Part shown: positions 1 to 10,074 of the stretch, in pieces | How positions within the stretch are numbered: the first letter of the stretch is position 1 | Layout: every line of letters begins with the position of its first letter | From: Pholiota molesta | Taxonomy: Eukaryota > Basidiomycota > Agaricomycetes > Agaricales > Strophariaceae | Assembly: GCA_014925825.1 (NCBI GenBank) | Contig: JACGCK010000103.1 | Span: 103,266 to 167,265, forward strand | Direction: 5' to 3' | DNA length: 64,000 nucleotides | Made by a program: the position numbers and the translations under genes | The notes under the pieces: model-generated | The model's database searches: none | What the model saw: only the letters and a program-made list of their open reading frames with translations | What the model was told of the DNA's origin: nothing

Positions 1-44
1 CGCTTGGCTCGCCGCGAAGTATCAGGTACCAACTTCGAGACACC

Positions 45-1383
45 TAGTGATCGGCACGGGTAACCCGCGGGTACCTTCAGCCCGACCCGCACCCTCACCC
101 GCCAAACCCTCCACCCGCAGTACGGGTACGGGGGTTTCGCGGGTTTGGGTTGCGGGTTTGACGGGTTTCGAGGGTCTCGAAACCCGCACGGGTCAGCAAC
201 ACGGGTACATTTCCTCAAGCGTCTGCATAACGCGGAGGCTGCAATTGCCGCGCTCCTTGAGTATGCAGACGGCTGGGTGTACCGCCGTTGTGCCTCCCTT
301 TGGCCCGCCTCGTTGTCCCGCTCCCACGCGCCATTGTCCGTCCGTTATCGTGCGCCGTTGACATCGTCCTTCCTGCGCCGTTGACACGCCCGTGCGAGGT
401 CATCCGTCCGTTGGCATGCGCCGTTGTTGCGCGCCGTCCCTTCGTCATGCGCCCAGACGTGCTTCGTCGACCGTGCGCCCAGCATTTGCACTGGCGAAGG
501 AGGAGGAGGCCTACCTCAACGCGTCTGCGGAGGTGGGCGAGCAGAAGGCGGCGGCGAGCAGTGGTGGGAGCAATGCCGGGGGGAGCAGCCCGCGCCGGGG
601 CAGAAGAAGGACACGGCGGCCCTCGGGGGCGTTGTGAGTGGCCAGGCTGGTGGGAACCGTGAGAGGGACCGTGAGGAGCGGCAGGACCGAGAGTGCGGCG
701 AGCGCGAGCGGGGTGAGCGTGTGACGCGCAGCCGCCGCGGGAACGTGCCGCCCGCGAGACAGGCGACGATGTCTACGAGTACCCGCCCCGCGACGCTGAG
801 CACGTACATACCCGCGCAGCTGCTGAAGCTGCACACCACGCCCATGAACGCGTCATCGTGTTCGCGTGTCCTCCGCCGTCGTGTTCACGTGTCCTCCGCC
901 ATCGTCCTCATTCGCCATTGTCGTTCGACCGTTGTCCGACGTGCGTGGTAAGAGCAGGGGTTGCACTGCCCAAGACGGACCTGTAAGTAGGGAGGGGTCA
1001 GTGGAGGAAAAAGGGCGGTGGCTGCGACGCACCTGGCGGATCTCCCACTCCTTGGGTCTTCCCTTCGCTATCCAGCGCCCCTGTCCTGCTCGCATCGTGA
1101 ACTCCGGCCCACATCCCTCATTGGAGGGGAGGGGCACGCGGCCGCAAAGATTCGGTGGTTAGAAATTGAAATCACCGCAGTTGTGTCGTTGAATTCGATT
1201 CAAACTCCGCTTGAATCAAACGGCATTGGGCGGCCGCGCGGGGCCGCGTACCCGCCATGTACCCGCGCAACCCGCGGCTACGGGTACGGGTTGAGGCCGG
1301 GTGAGGAAAGCCAGACCCGAACCCGTACCCGGCAAACCCGTGGCCCAAACCCGCACGGGTTTGGAAACCCGTGCCAATCACTA
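45..1383. mobile_element. hAT-like non-autonomous TIR element inserted in the DIRS recombinase ORF
   Basis: The left end TAGTGATCGGCACGGGT and the right end ACCCGTGCCAATCACTA are inverted repeats, 16 of 17 matching. TAGTG...CACTA ends are typical of hAT elements. Both subterminal regions are packed with ACGGGT/ACCCG motifs, as expected for transposase-binding repeats. Flanks are GAGACACC on the left and GTCAGACACC on the right, an 8-bp target duplication if two bases were later gained. Joining the flanks restores the host reading frame. Internal ORFs (for example 424-951) look like GC-rich chance frames and no transposase was recognised. Confidence 0.75.
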
Positions 1384-2101
1384 GTCAGACACCACCTTTG
1401 ACGGAACGAAGCATATCCCTCCCGTGCCAAGGTGCACCATTGATGGTGTGCCAAAAATGGAGGCCGGCCAACCAGTTGTCAAGAGTGGTACGGGCCACCT
1501 TCCCTGCAGCCATAGCAGTTGCGAAACCGGCAATAAGAACCTCGGATGCGGGCATACGGTCCTTCTCTGGGATACAGCGTGAATCGCAATACTGTGTGAA
1601 ACGTAAGGGGCCAGCCCCATAAAGTTCACGGGTCGCTTCATCGAGAGAAAAGAGCATGACATGAAGAAGCGCAAACGCATCTTGAGGCGGGAGAATTGTT
1701 GAAAGAGATTGACGGAATGAAGGAGTGATGGGTGCTGTCCAGGCAATTAAGCGCTCAGAAGCAAGAACGTGAGGGCGAAAGGAAGAAGGAGTGTAAGAAT
1801 TGCCTGCTTTGGGTTTTCGAGGCTTTTTGATTCGACTGACCACAGCCTGCGGTGTGCTAGCTTGCGAAATCGGACCCACCCGAGAATACAAACAAGCAGC
1901 TGCGGCAGCCACGTCGACACCTGCCAACGCATCCGAAAGTAATGACTCAGACACGCTGAAGGAAAGGACGGAGCTCAAGAGGGAGAGCGAAAGAGGGCGA
2001 CAACTGAAATAAAGCAGGACCCAAAATACCGTGAGAGATTGGGTCTGCCAAGTTGTCTTCGGAATCCACGAATACGAAAGATAAATTGATGGAATATTCA
2101 T
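1384..2101 (-). pseudogene. DIRS tyrosine recombinase, N-terminal part, interrupted
   Basis: The ORF starts at ATG 2,101, overlapping the 3' end of the RT-RNase H ORF by about 155 bases. It encodes the N-terminal SAM-like/core-binding half of a fungal DIRS-type tyrosine recombinase; I recognise stretches such as LRFTQYCDSR, LDNWLAGLHFWH and NGAPWHG. The protein reads to KGGV and then meets the hAT-like insertion. On the far side (44-1, same strand) the frame resumes with SKLVPDTSRRAK, the expected continuation. The catalytic Arg-His-Arg-Tyr residues would lie left of base 1 and cannot be checked. In the intact element this enzyme would integrate a circular DNA intermediate without a DDE integrase. 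Broken here by insertion. Confidence 0.75.
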
Positions 2102-3870
2102 GAGCTAAAAGCTCAGCATGACGGATCGACAAATTGACTTCGGGATTTCGACCGCGTCCACGATTCCATGCGCCGATAACGCCCTGATTATCACTGTGAA
2201 TGACAATATGGCAAGCATGGAACCCACGGGCCACAAGGACGTGAAGCGCCAGCTCCACAGCTACTGCCTCCAACCAACCAATATGCTGGAACACGCCACG
2301 AGGCCTATCCGTCAATGCCCAGGCATCCCATCCGGGTCCGGAATCCCAAATCAGGCCGATACCCCACGAAGTCGACGCATCCACAAAGAGGCCGATATCC
2401 TGAGGCGGAGGTTGAGGTCGAAGCGAACGGCACCAATTCGTAATGGCCAAAGTGCGAGACCACCATTTGAGATCAGATATCACGGATCTTGGAGGGTACC
2501 GATGATGAAAGTTGGATGGGAAGGATGAAGCGAAACTGGAGATGTTGGGAAGGAAGGACCGGCCGCGAGGATAAACGAAAGTGATGTGTGAAAGAGAACC
2601 ATTCAAGGAGAGGACCACATCGATAGGGGCAGGTGAATTCTCGTAAAGGGCGAGGAAAGAGTCGACCCTGCTTTTGAACTTTAAACGTTTTTCATCAGTT
2701 AAGGAAACTGATTTGGAAGCAATATCCCAGAAGAAGCCGAGATAAATGAAAGAGAAATCAAAATCTTGGCCCTTGGATTTATGCCATGGAATTCCTAATG
2801 ACTCAATCATCCCCAACATGGAGACACGATCATATGGGTAGATGAAAGGCTCGCCAACCGAACCATCTCCGGAAATAGGAAAACGAAAAACCACAAAGTC
2901 ATCGACCCATTTCCTGATAGGGCCGACACCCAACTCCCACCAACAATCTCGAGTAAAATCACCCACTTCACCATGATTACCAGTGGAAGAAGTACACCCA
3001 AAAGGGTGGACATGATCGAGCCAAAACAGACCCTCGAAACTCACCACAGTGTAAGGCTTGTGATCTGGGTGGACGGGTACAGTTCGAAAGGCGGCTTCAA
3101 CATCCAGAGTGGCCGCTTGCACACCCGGAATCGCGGAAGCAATCTGAAAGAAACAACATGAGCAGGTGGCTCATAAAACAATGGGAAGCAAGATACAACG
3201 CCGACGCAAACGAAGGCAGCAAAAACAAACCTCGCAAAGGCGAGGGGGAGGCAGAGCAGCGCAAACGCCCTCATCAAACACACAAATAAAATATTGCCAC
3301 GCAGCAATAAAAAGAAACACAGGAACTTACAATATGCTCAACCTCCGCTGCTGTACCCCAACTCGTGGGGAAGTCGTCGGAGTCAATCATATCATTCACG
3401 GAAACACCGGAAGCATCGCGAAACGACAAATTGATGGCCATGCGCGTTTTCGTAAGCTTTCCATCCGAGTCGAATTTCGCCACGACCTGAATGGGTGAAG
3501 AGCGAAAAGGCCCACCCAGTATCTCCTCCAGTTGAGCCTTGGTGTAAGGACCAGACATATGCCCCTTCTCGACCTCGGCCTTCAAATAATCACGCATAGC
3601 GGAGGAGTAAGTTGAAGCGGATGGGTGATTTGGAGGAGTAAAAGTTGACCGCAAAGGTTGAAGATCGCCGAGACGGAAACCAATGGATAGTTTTCGGACG
3701 AGAAAAGGGTACTTGTCGCGTAAAGAAGGGAATTTATCTATGAAGGCTTGGAAAGCCAAAGGAATATAAGGAGTGACAACACGGGCGCGCAGCGCAGCGA
3801 AAGAATCAGCTTGAGATAGTGGAGGCGAAGGAAAAGTTGACTTGATAAAATCATCGACTTCAGATACAGA
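1947..3870 (-). CDS. DIRS reverse transcriptase-RNase H with one spliceosomal intron
   Basis: The N-terminal exon reads from about 3,870 (start uncertain; the frame is open further upstream over gag) through EVDDFIKS and the RT palm entry TRMAINLSFRDAS. It ends at 3,331 after VEHI. A 187-bp intron (3,330-3,144, minus strand GTAAGT...TTTCAG) is followed in phase by IASAIPG and the RT motif DVEAAFRTVPVHPDH. The catalytic box is WVDDF instead of YxDD, as is common in DIRS-like RTs. RNase H residues follow: FVDAS, HSDN and the downstream D of NLADP. The intron ORF runs to a stop, so splicing is needed to join RT. Pol is in a +1 frame relative to the gag stop at 3,860, so it is expressed by frameshifting, reinitiation or splicing. 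No lesion is visible in this ORF. Confidence 0.8.
3144..3330 (-). other. Predicted spliceosomal intron in the DIRS RT ORF
   Basis: The minus strand has donor GTAAGT at 3,330 and acceptor TTTCTTTCAG ending at 3,144. Splicing is phase 0 and joins the codons for VEHI to IASAIPG, giving an uninterrupted RT domain; unspliced, the frame stops at 3,274. Confidence 0.75.
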
Positions 3871-4966
3871 CGCGTGCGCAGGCGAAGTGCGAACGGATCC
3901 CACAGAGAGAGCAGAGGTGCTGGAAAGTGCACGGCTTGTGGTGACAGCGCTTGGAACCTGCAAGATTCCAGGAGATACAGATGGAGACGCCTGAAGAGAC
4001 AGAGACGAGCTTCTTGTCAACGAATTTGCATGCAACGTCTTCTCCACGCTCTGTCTTGCTTTCATTGCAACTGCTGAATTTGTGCCCGGAACGGCCGCAG
4101 ATGAGGCAAATGGGAACGCCGGACCTGTTCCCACTGCCTTTCGGAAAGGGCGAATGCGAACCTTCCGCACTGGAAGGGTAAGGCTCATAGCGGCCACCGG
4201 AAGAGGAGCCACGGGAAGTGTTCTCCAGCGAGCGCTTCCAAGCAGCGAGATCCTCACGGAGGATCAAATCCTTGATTTCCTGGAAACGACGGAGGTATGG
4301 CGCCTCGTCATAAATCGTCGGTAAAGCCGCGTATTCGCGACGCTGCTCGATGTCGAAGCGGAGGATTGCGGGGAAATGCGCGCAAAGATCCTGGTGTCCG
4401 GAAAGAAACTTGTAATGATTGACCCAACGCCTGTAAACGCCGTCTGAAGCTTCTGCCTGCAGGAAATCCATATAATTCCCCCAAGCCTCAGTCCAATCCG
4501 TGTAATCCATCGCGCCTTCATCGGGGAACTGATCGATCTTGATGACATACACCTTCGATCCGTTGACGATAAGCTGCTCCCGAGCGAGCGTAGGTTTCAA
4601 GAAAAGTTCTTTCTGTGATTTGTAGAGGAACAAAGTGAGAGGGAGATGCTGTTTGTTCTGAGCGAGCTTGATGACCTCAGGATGAACGCCAAACTTGTGA
4701 TCGCCTAAGGTTGAAGGCGCGGGGCGCTCGACATCCTCAGAGAATAGAACGCGGGGAAGGCCCGATTTGACATTCACAATTGGAGCATCAGCGAGTACCG
4801 TCGCTGGACCAATAGAACGGACTACATCGGCGCGTTGTTCCGGAGTGAGGAGGGCGAAACCAGCGAGGACCTGGTCGACATGATCGTATTGCTGCACGGG
4901 CGAGGGAGGACGGGACGGAACAGGAGTTTCGACAGTCTGGGGAGCTTCCACCTCAACATCGGCCAT
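3860..4966 (-). CDS. DIRS-like element gag protein
   Basis: A 368-residue ORF from ATG 4,966. The first 230 residues form a capsid-like region (for example TLFLYKSQKELF, WTEAWGNYMDFLQAEA). A Ser/Gly-rich linker leads to a canonical zinc knuckle, CLICGRSGHKFSSC (CX2CX4HX4C), near residues 285-300. A second Cys/His cluster near the C-terminus (CHHKPC, CSLCGIRSHFAC) is typical of fungal DIRS gag proteins. It would bind element RNA and form particles. It is immediately followed, in an overlapping frame, by the RT ORF. The family assignment rests on the neighbouring RT and recombinase as well as the knuckle; the capsid part alone would not be diagnostic. The ORF appears intact. Confidence 0.75.
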   Translation of the reverse strand: MADVEVEAPQTVETPVPSRPPSPVQQYDHVDQVLAGFALLTPEQRADVVRSIGPATVLADAPIVNVKSGLPRVLFSEDVERPAPSTLGDHKFGVHPEVIKLAQNKQHLPLTLFLYKSQKELFLKPTLAREQLIVNGSKVYVIKIDQFPDEGAMDYTDWTEAWGNYMDFLQAEASDGVYRRWVNHYKFLSGHQDLCAHFPAILRFDIEQRREYAALPTIYDEAPYLRRFQEIKDLILREDLAAWKRSLENTSRGSSSGGRYEPYPSSAEGSHSPFPKGSGNRSGVPICLICGRSGHKFSSCNESKTERGEDVACKFVDKKLVSVSSGVSICISWNLAGSKRCHHKPCTFQHLCSLCGIRSHFACARVCI

Positions 4967-4970
4967 TCCG

Positions 4971-5944
4971 TCAAGGCCCGACCGGCCCGTGACACGATGC
5001 CCGAGTGGGATTAGAGAAAGGAAGGGCGCTGATCATGAAGGGTGGTACCAACGTCATGAAGGCCCTGGGCATAAGTATCTTGATATGCAGATGCAGAGAC
5101 GCGCTACATACGTATATCTCAGGTTTACGATATCAAATAATTACCTTTCAACTCCCTGCGGACACGTATAGATGCGAGACGCACGGGATATATAAGATGT
5201 CGGTTGTTGAGATCATATTCTGCATAAGTAGGTGCATGTAGATGCACAATTATCCTCGGATTGGGGTCTCATTGAATGAGTAAATAATATGAATGCCAGC
5301 ATTCGGGTACGCGAGATATATCTACATCATTGACAAGTTCTCACCAAGGCGCTTATTCGACTCCCATCGACGTTCGCTGATATTAATTGTTGCTAGGCCT
5401 TTCTCTCTGTCTCTCATTCCTTTCGAGAGAAATTCGAGAGTATTATAATAGCTACACCTTACTCCTGTTTTAGTCTTGATCGGAAGTATGTACGTGCGTG
5501 ATCCATGAGATGTATATGATATAAAGATCGTTGGATGTCTGATAACTGTGCCGTAGATGAAACGGAGTCTCTCGTTGCATCACTTAATAGTTGGACGACA
5601 TTGGGTACACCGTACCAGCGGCGTCGAGAAGCCTGCAGACTATTGAAAATGATCTAAATGAACGGAATTTGTGTTTCTCAAATCTTTACTGCATTTACAT
5701 TGTGTGACTCCGCAGTTTGCACGCTGCCGGAACGTGGACGGCGGCGATGGCACCAGACAATCGAATTAAAGGTTTTCGCGGGCCCGACTGATACACTTAG
5801 CTTTTAACAAATCATATATGAGTATTTATAGATTGGAGATCAATGGTACTAAGGTGGAAGAGTGGAATTGACAGAAAAAATAAATGCATGTACATATTGC
5901 AGGAGGATTTCAAGTGCATGATAATCGACGAATTTCCACGTAAT
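4971..5944. other. No gene seen; repeat flank fragment then AT-rich DNA
   Basis: Bases about 4,975-5,075 (CCGGCCCGTGACACG... to ...GTACCAACGTCATGAAGG) are a diverged copy of the flank found downstream of the Ser/Pro-rich genes at 31,765-31,830 and 54,345-54,380/56,727-56,770. The rest is AT-rich with no coding signal. Confidence 0.5.
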
Positions 5945-6170
5945 GTAGCTATACAACTTGCCACCACAAAGTACGCTTACACGGATCCATGATCACTGCC
6001 CAGAAAATCGCCTCCTTTTCTCGTCTGTCTATAGTGCTGGGTGGAATCATTGCAGTATGCTGTTTCCGTAATTTCTGTTTATCAAGCACGTCAAAAGCTG
6101 GGTGTCTTGTGAAGCATATTATCCACTTACCGTTGTAATGCGGGAAGTGCCACTGTGGGGGCATCATACG
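5945..6170 (-). pseudogene. Decayed fragment (copy D) of the Ser/Pro-rich multi-exon gene
   Basis: On the minus strand, bases about 6,170-5,990 match the exon 1/intron 1/exon 2 junction of the gene at 27,675-31,547. The exon end CATTACAACG is followed by GTAAGTGG, an intron whose translation resembles that of copy A (ICFTRHPAFDVLDKQKL versus ITCFTRHPGFDSLAEQKL), and an acceptor ATAAACAG. The exon 2 start aligns with copy A. Weak similarity of the family's RRRVTDP region continues near 6,400-6,430. No long frame remains, so this is a relic of an older copy of the same family. Confidence 0.5.
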
Positions 6171-7622
6171 TGCCTAGCTCTTCCTTTGTGGGTGACCAGT
6201 AATAACTAGGTTCTATTCCTAACTCGCGTAGACGAGACTCCTCGGCCCAACGGCTGAGGTCTTGGGGAGTAGGGTAAGACATTTGGAGAGGACTGGCTCG
6301 TCCCTCAAGGCCTCACGATGCGTAGCGCGCAGGTGGCTGGTGGGTGCGGCGGCACATATGCGCGCTCCCAATTTCGTGCGTCCCGTCGCATGCTGGGTCA
6401 CGGCTCGGTCACTCGCCGCTGCTGGCTCCCAGGTCCTCTTCTGGACTTTGGGAGAGAGTGGGGAGTATGTCCGAGCTTCTCGGGGACGTCGCTCGCGGAG
6501 TCGTCAATGTCATCAAAGTTGCCAGCTGGGAAGCCTGGGATGGTGTGATGGATGTACGCAGAGGCTTGTAATCGGAAAGCATCGTTCACGAGGGAGATCG
6601 AGTGGTGTGCTGATGGGCGATGGAACTTGGGAGTCGAGCCGTTATCGTGAAGATGAAATTTTCTGTCTGCCCTTAAATGAGGAGGAGAACTCGCTATATC
6701 ACTTGTGTTTCCTAAAACATCGAACAATGGCGAGCACCGACACATATTTTGTGCCACTGAATCAAGAGGCACATGGATCATGATCGATGGTCATCAACGC
6801 GATTATGACATATCGTCCTGAATATACATACTCCATACATAGATACATACTGCCAACGAGAGAACTATCGAGTCATAAGAACGGCGCGTGTACGAAGGAA
6901 ACAATGGGGGTGTTTCCACCCAAAAGGAATGGACCGGCTATGAAAAATCGTTGTCCTCGCGCTCAGCGCGACGATGAGGAACAATTAGAGAATTCGTGTG
7001 GCTCAGTAGACTGGCAATCGCAATTGCCGTGGTAGATAAGGGGATCTGATACGTAGGTTAACAGGAATTGGGGACGGAGGAAATGATTGCTAGTGAGAAA
7101 AATACCGATATCTCTCCTAATCAATCTGGGTCATCGATAGATCCATAACGCACATGAAGGATAACATTATATTTAATGAATTGGGCTCTCCGACTTATCA
7201 GCCCACTTACAGGATATCTAGTCGTGCAGGAATCTGAAGGTCTCAATATTGCTACTTACATTGTCCAGTGCATCAAGGGTGGCAACCAATGCCCAGATAT
7301 GGAACATTTTACTCAGATCAACAACGTTCTTCCGTACGAGAATAATTAGGAGTATTCATTTGGGGAAGCAATAACCCTGAACTTTGATATAAACAATGTT
7401 TAAGTATTGCGCAGCTTCGAATATCGAGTAAAGAACAGAATTATGACGGGCCAGTATTTCAAGCCTGCACAAGTAGCTATACGAATTCACATAGATTCAC
7501 TTTCACTGGATGCCCACTGGACTCAACAAGCTTCGTGCTTTAGGACGTTTGTGGAGTAAGGCCATGCTCTGTTGGATTTATGTAGCCAGTACACAGATTA
7601 CGACTTACAAGATGATAACATT
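6171..7622. other. No supported gene
   Basis: Moderately AT-rich sequence. ORFs such as 6,262-6,783 (+) and 6,398-6,781 (-) overlap each other and show no recognisable domain. Bases 6,170-6,480 may be further decayed sequence of the copy D gene. Nothing else could be supported. Confidence 0.4.
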
Positions 7623-10074
7623 TCAAGAGCGCCAGGCCCATTGGTTCGACACTTCCGCGGCGATGTGACTTGCCGACGTCGAACTGAGCTGGAAGACCAC
7701 GTTTGGCGCCTGGTCCGCGAGTTTCCGAATGCGCGTCATCGTTAGTGTTTGCAGGTCCGGTTACAAGACCGGAAAAAGACCGGAAAAAAACCGGACCATA
7801 ACCGTGGTGGACCGAAAATAGAATGGACCGATCAAGACCGCAACCGCGGTCCGGTCCACGGTCTTTCCTGATTCTCCAAATCAAAAGACCGATAAAAACC
7901 GGTTAGGACCGGTTGCAACCGGTCTTTCTGCGAGATATTTTGCAGCATAGTAGAACATTAATAAACCTTTCGAACAACGCCAAAACCATATTTTTAGCAT
8001 AAGAACTGACGGAGATATTAATAGTTTACAATCAACTGAGTATTTTAAGCGCTTATAAACGCTTTTGCCCGCATTTCAACCATTAAGCGCGCGTACTTTT
8101 TGCAAACTTGCACATACATGAAGGACATTTATATCTACCAGCTGCATTTTAGAGCTAAATAATCGAGCAATATCTGACTGAGTTATAATTAAATTGATGA
8201 TTTCTACATCACCAGACTACTAACAAGACGCTTTTGCCAACGTTTCATTCGTTAAGTAAGCTAGCCTTTCGCAAACCAGGGCCAAGGTAGAACATTAAAA
8301 TACCTATCTAATGAGCCCCTACACATATTATTTGGTTACGAACTCATTGAGATATGGGCAAATGCGCTCAAGTAGTCTAATTTCTACTATTTAAATGGTT
8401 TCTACAGGTAAAAGCCAGCCTAAAATGCTGGTTCAGACCGGTCTACAACCGGTTCTCAACCAGTCTTTGCTAGGACTGGTTGAGACCGGTTTTTGTCGGT
8501 TGCTGAACCGCCAAAGACCGATGTAAACCGGTCTATGTCGGTTTTTATCGGTCTTTTGCAGTCTTGAGACCGCCCTGGACCGGTCTCGGTCTCGGTCTTG
8601 CCAAATATGGGCAAAAGACCGGACTGGACCGGACCTGCAAACACTAGTCATCGTGAACTTCCCCATCCTGCCGACAAACACGGCGTCAGACTGCGAGCAA
8701 TTCGATTTGTCGTCCTCGTCCTCGTCTTCATCCGATTCCGAGTCGACCGGTGGCGCAGGGGCCACTATCGTCACCGTTCGTATGGGGCACGCAGGGCTGC
8801 GGAGATCCAACCAGCTGCCTTCGGAGAACAGGGTGTCGCGGACAAAGACATCCAACCCCTCCTCGATGTCCTCTTCGCTCCGTTCGCGAGTGCTTTCCTG
8901 CGGCACCTCTAGCTGGAGATGTACCAGGTGCGGCACGTGAGTCCAGACTGGATCTATGTGTCCTCGGGTAGCGATATCCACTGGCGTAGAACCTGGGGCG
9001 ACCAAATCGAGGAAATCCTCTGCGAGCACGAGCGTCGTGACAGCCGGCGCGCACTTGAGAATGGTGTACAGCTTGGCGGTGGTGCCGTTATTATGCCATT
9101 CGTCTGAGATGGACCAAGACAACGAGAGTGTGTGCACGGCCGGGAGACGAAGGTTGGTGAAAAGCACGCTGAAATCGAACCCTGGCATGTCTTCGTCCGC
9201 ATCGCGAAATGCGATGCAGAACGTCGAGAGTTGGGGGAGAGAGAAGGGCTCGATGGCGTCGGTGTAATCCTCATAGTCAGTCCAGCGAGCGATATCGATG
9301 TAGGCCCACTCTAGATTCGGTACTGTGCGGGTGAGGGCGAACCAGACATCGAGAGAGAATTCAAGGTTGTGCAATGAGAGATGGGTCAACGTCGACCACA
9401 GAGCTGGGAGTTGAATGCTGCCCCCCTCCAATGGATGAAGTTCGTCACTCTTTACGAATAAACGTCGGAGCGCAGGGGCGGTGTGGGACTGCAGGAAATC
9501 TTGGACCTGATGGAAGTAGAAAAGCCCGTCCTCGTCCCGCTGGAACTTCGCCAGAGTGTGTAGCTGTGGGAATCCGAAGACATGGCCGGCTTTGATCGTT
9601 GCTTGAAGTCGGTTCCAGTAGAAAGAGTCGAGGTCGAGGTATTGTGCAGACATGAGATATTCCAGCACAAATTTCAGCCCATCTGCTGACAGCTCCTGCG
9701 TGACTTCGCGGCATTTTTTGGTCTGGACGGAGAACCGAAGAAACTTGAGCGACTTTCGTGCCTTGATTGCTTCTCCACCACCAAATAAAGTCTACTTCAC
9801 TCTTGATTAGACCTGTTTCGTTGTTGTCGTCGCACACCACGGTGAGGCAATAAGATAAATGAGACCATAGAGTGGTCAACACTAGCGCGACCATTCACCA
9901 GGAAGAACAAATACGGCATAGAAGCAATGGAGCGATTGTCGTATTTGGTTGCGCCTTGAGAGGATATTGTGAGTGACAGTGGTTGAATATCTCTCTGAGG
10001 ACGGCATTGGGAATTCTGCTGATGGAGTTCCTGGGCGAAGGCTCAGAGGCCGGTTGCATGGTCGACATCGTCAT
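7623..10074 (-). pseudogene. F-box/LRR-like protein, pseudogene 1 (hAT insertion, nonsense, frameshift)
   Basis: Clearly paralogous to the intact F-box gene at 43,949-45,475. The N-terminus, from ATG 10,074 or 10,068, carries the F-box (ISRIPNAVLREIF). After CRICSSW the Arg codon CGA of the paralogue is TGA here (near 9,894), a nonsense change. A frameshift near 9,740 moves the frame; the body is then open from about 9,668 to 8,647 (LRR-like repeats, acidic tract ESDEDEDEDD, MGKFTM). The coding sequence is then split by a hAT-like element at 7,743-8,646. The last exon part resumes at 7,742 and would end at the TGA at 7,623 (SNQWAWRS). An intact protein would be an SCF substrate adaptor. At least three independent lesions make it a pseudogene. 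Confidence 0.85.
7743..8646. mobile_element. hAT-like non-autonomous element with perfect 8-bp TSD
   Basis: The ends TAGTGTTTGCAGGTCCGG and CCGGACCTGCAAACACTA are perfect 18-bp inverted repeats. The flanks are identical 8-bp duplications GTCATCGT (7,735-7,742 and 8,647-8,654). The paralogue at 44,060-44,075 shows the uninterrupted, empty target. Both ends are crowded with AGACCGG/CCGGTCT motifs, typical of hAT subterminal transposase sites. The interior (about 7,930-8,400) is AT-rich and non-coding. At 904 bp without a transposase it must have been moved in trans. Confidence 0.92.

Larger units (their letters stand above)
1..4970 (-). mobile_element. DIRS-like (tyrosine-recombinase) retrotransposon, left end outside window
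   Basis: Read on the minus strand, three overlapping ORFs appear in the order gag (4,966-3,860), reverse transcriptase-RNase H (about 3,870-1,947, with an intron) and tyrosine recombinase N-terminal part (2,101-1,384, resuming at 44-1). This order and the lack of an aspartic protease or DDE integrase are typical of DIRS-like elements. The recombinase C-terminus and the left terminal repeat lie beyond base 1. The right boundary is placed just upstream of the gag ATG, where the sequence becomes similar to a flank repeated at 31,765 and 54,345. No LTR was seen. The element is interrupted by a hAT-like insertion at 45-1,383. Confidence 0.8.

Noticed and set aside
47..951. Several long overlapping ORFs in the GC-rich left end
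   Set aside because: They lie inside a TIR element full of ACGGGT repeats, overlap on both strands, often lack an ATG start, and contain no domain.
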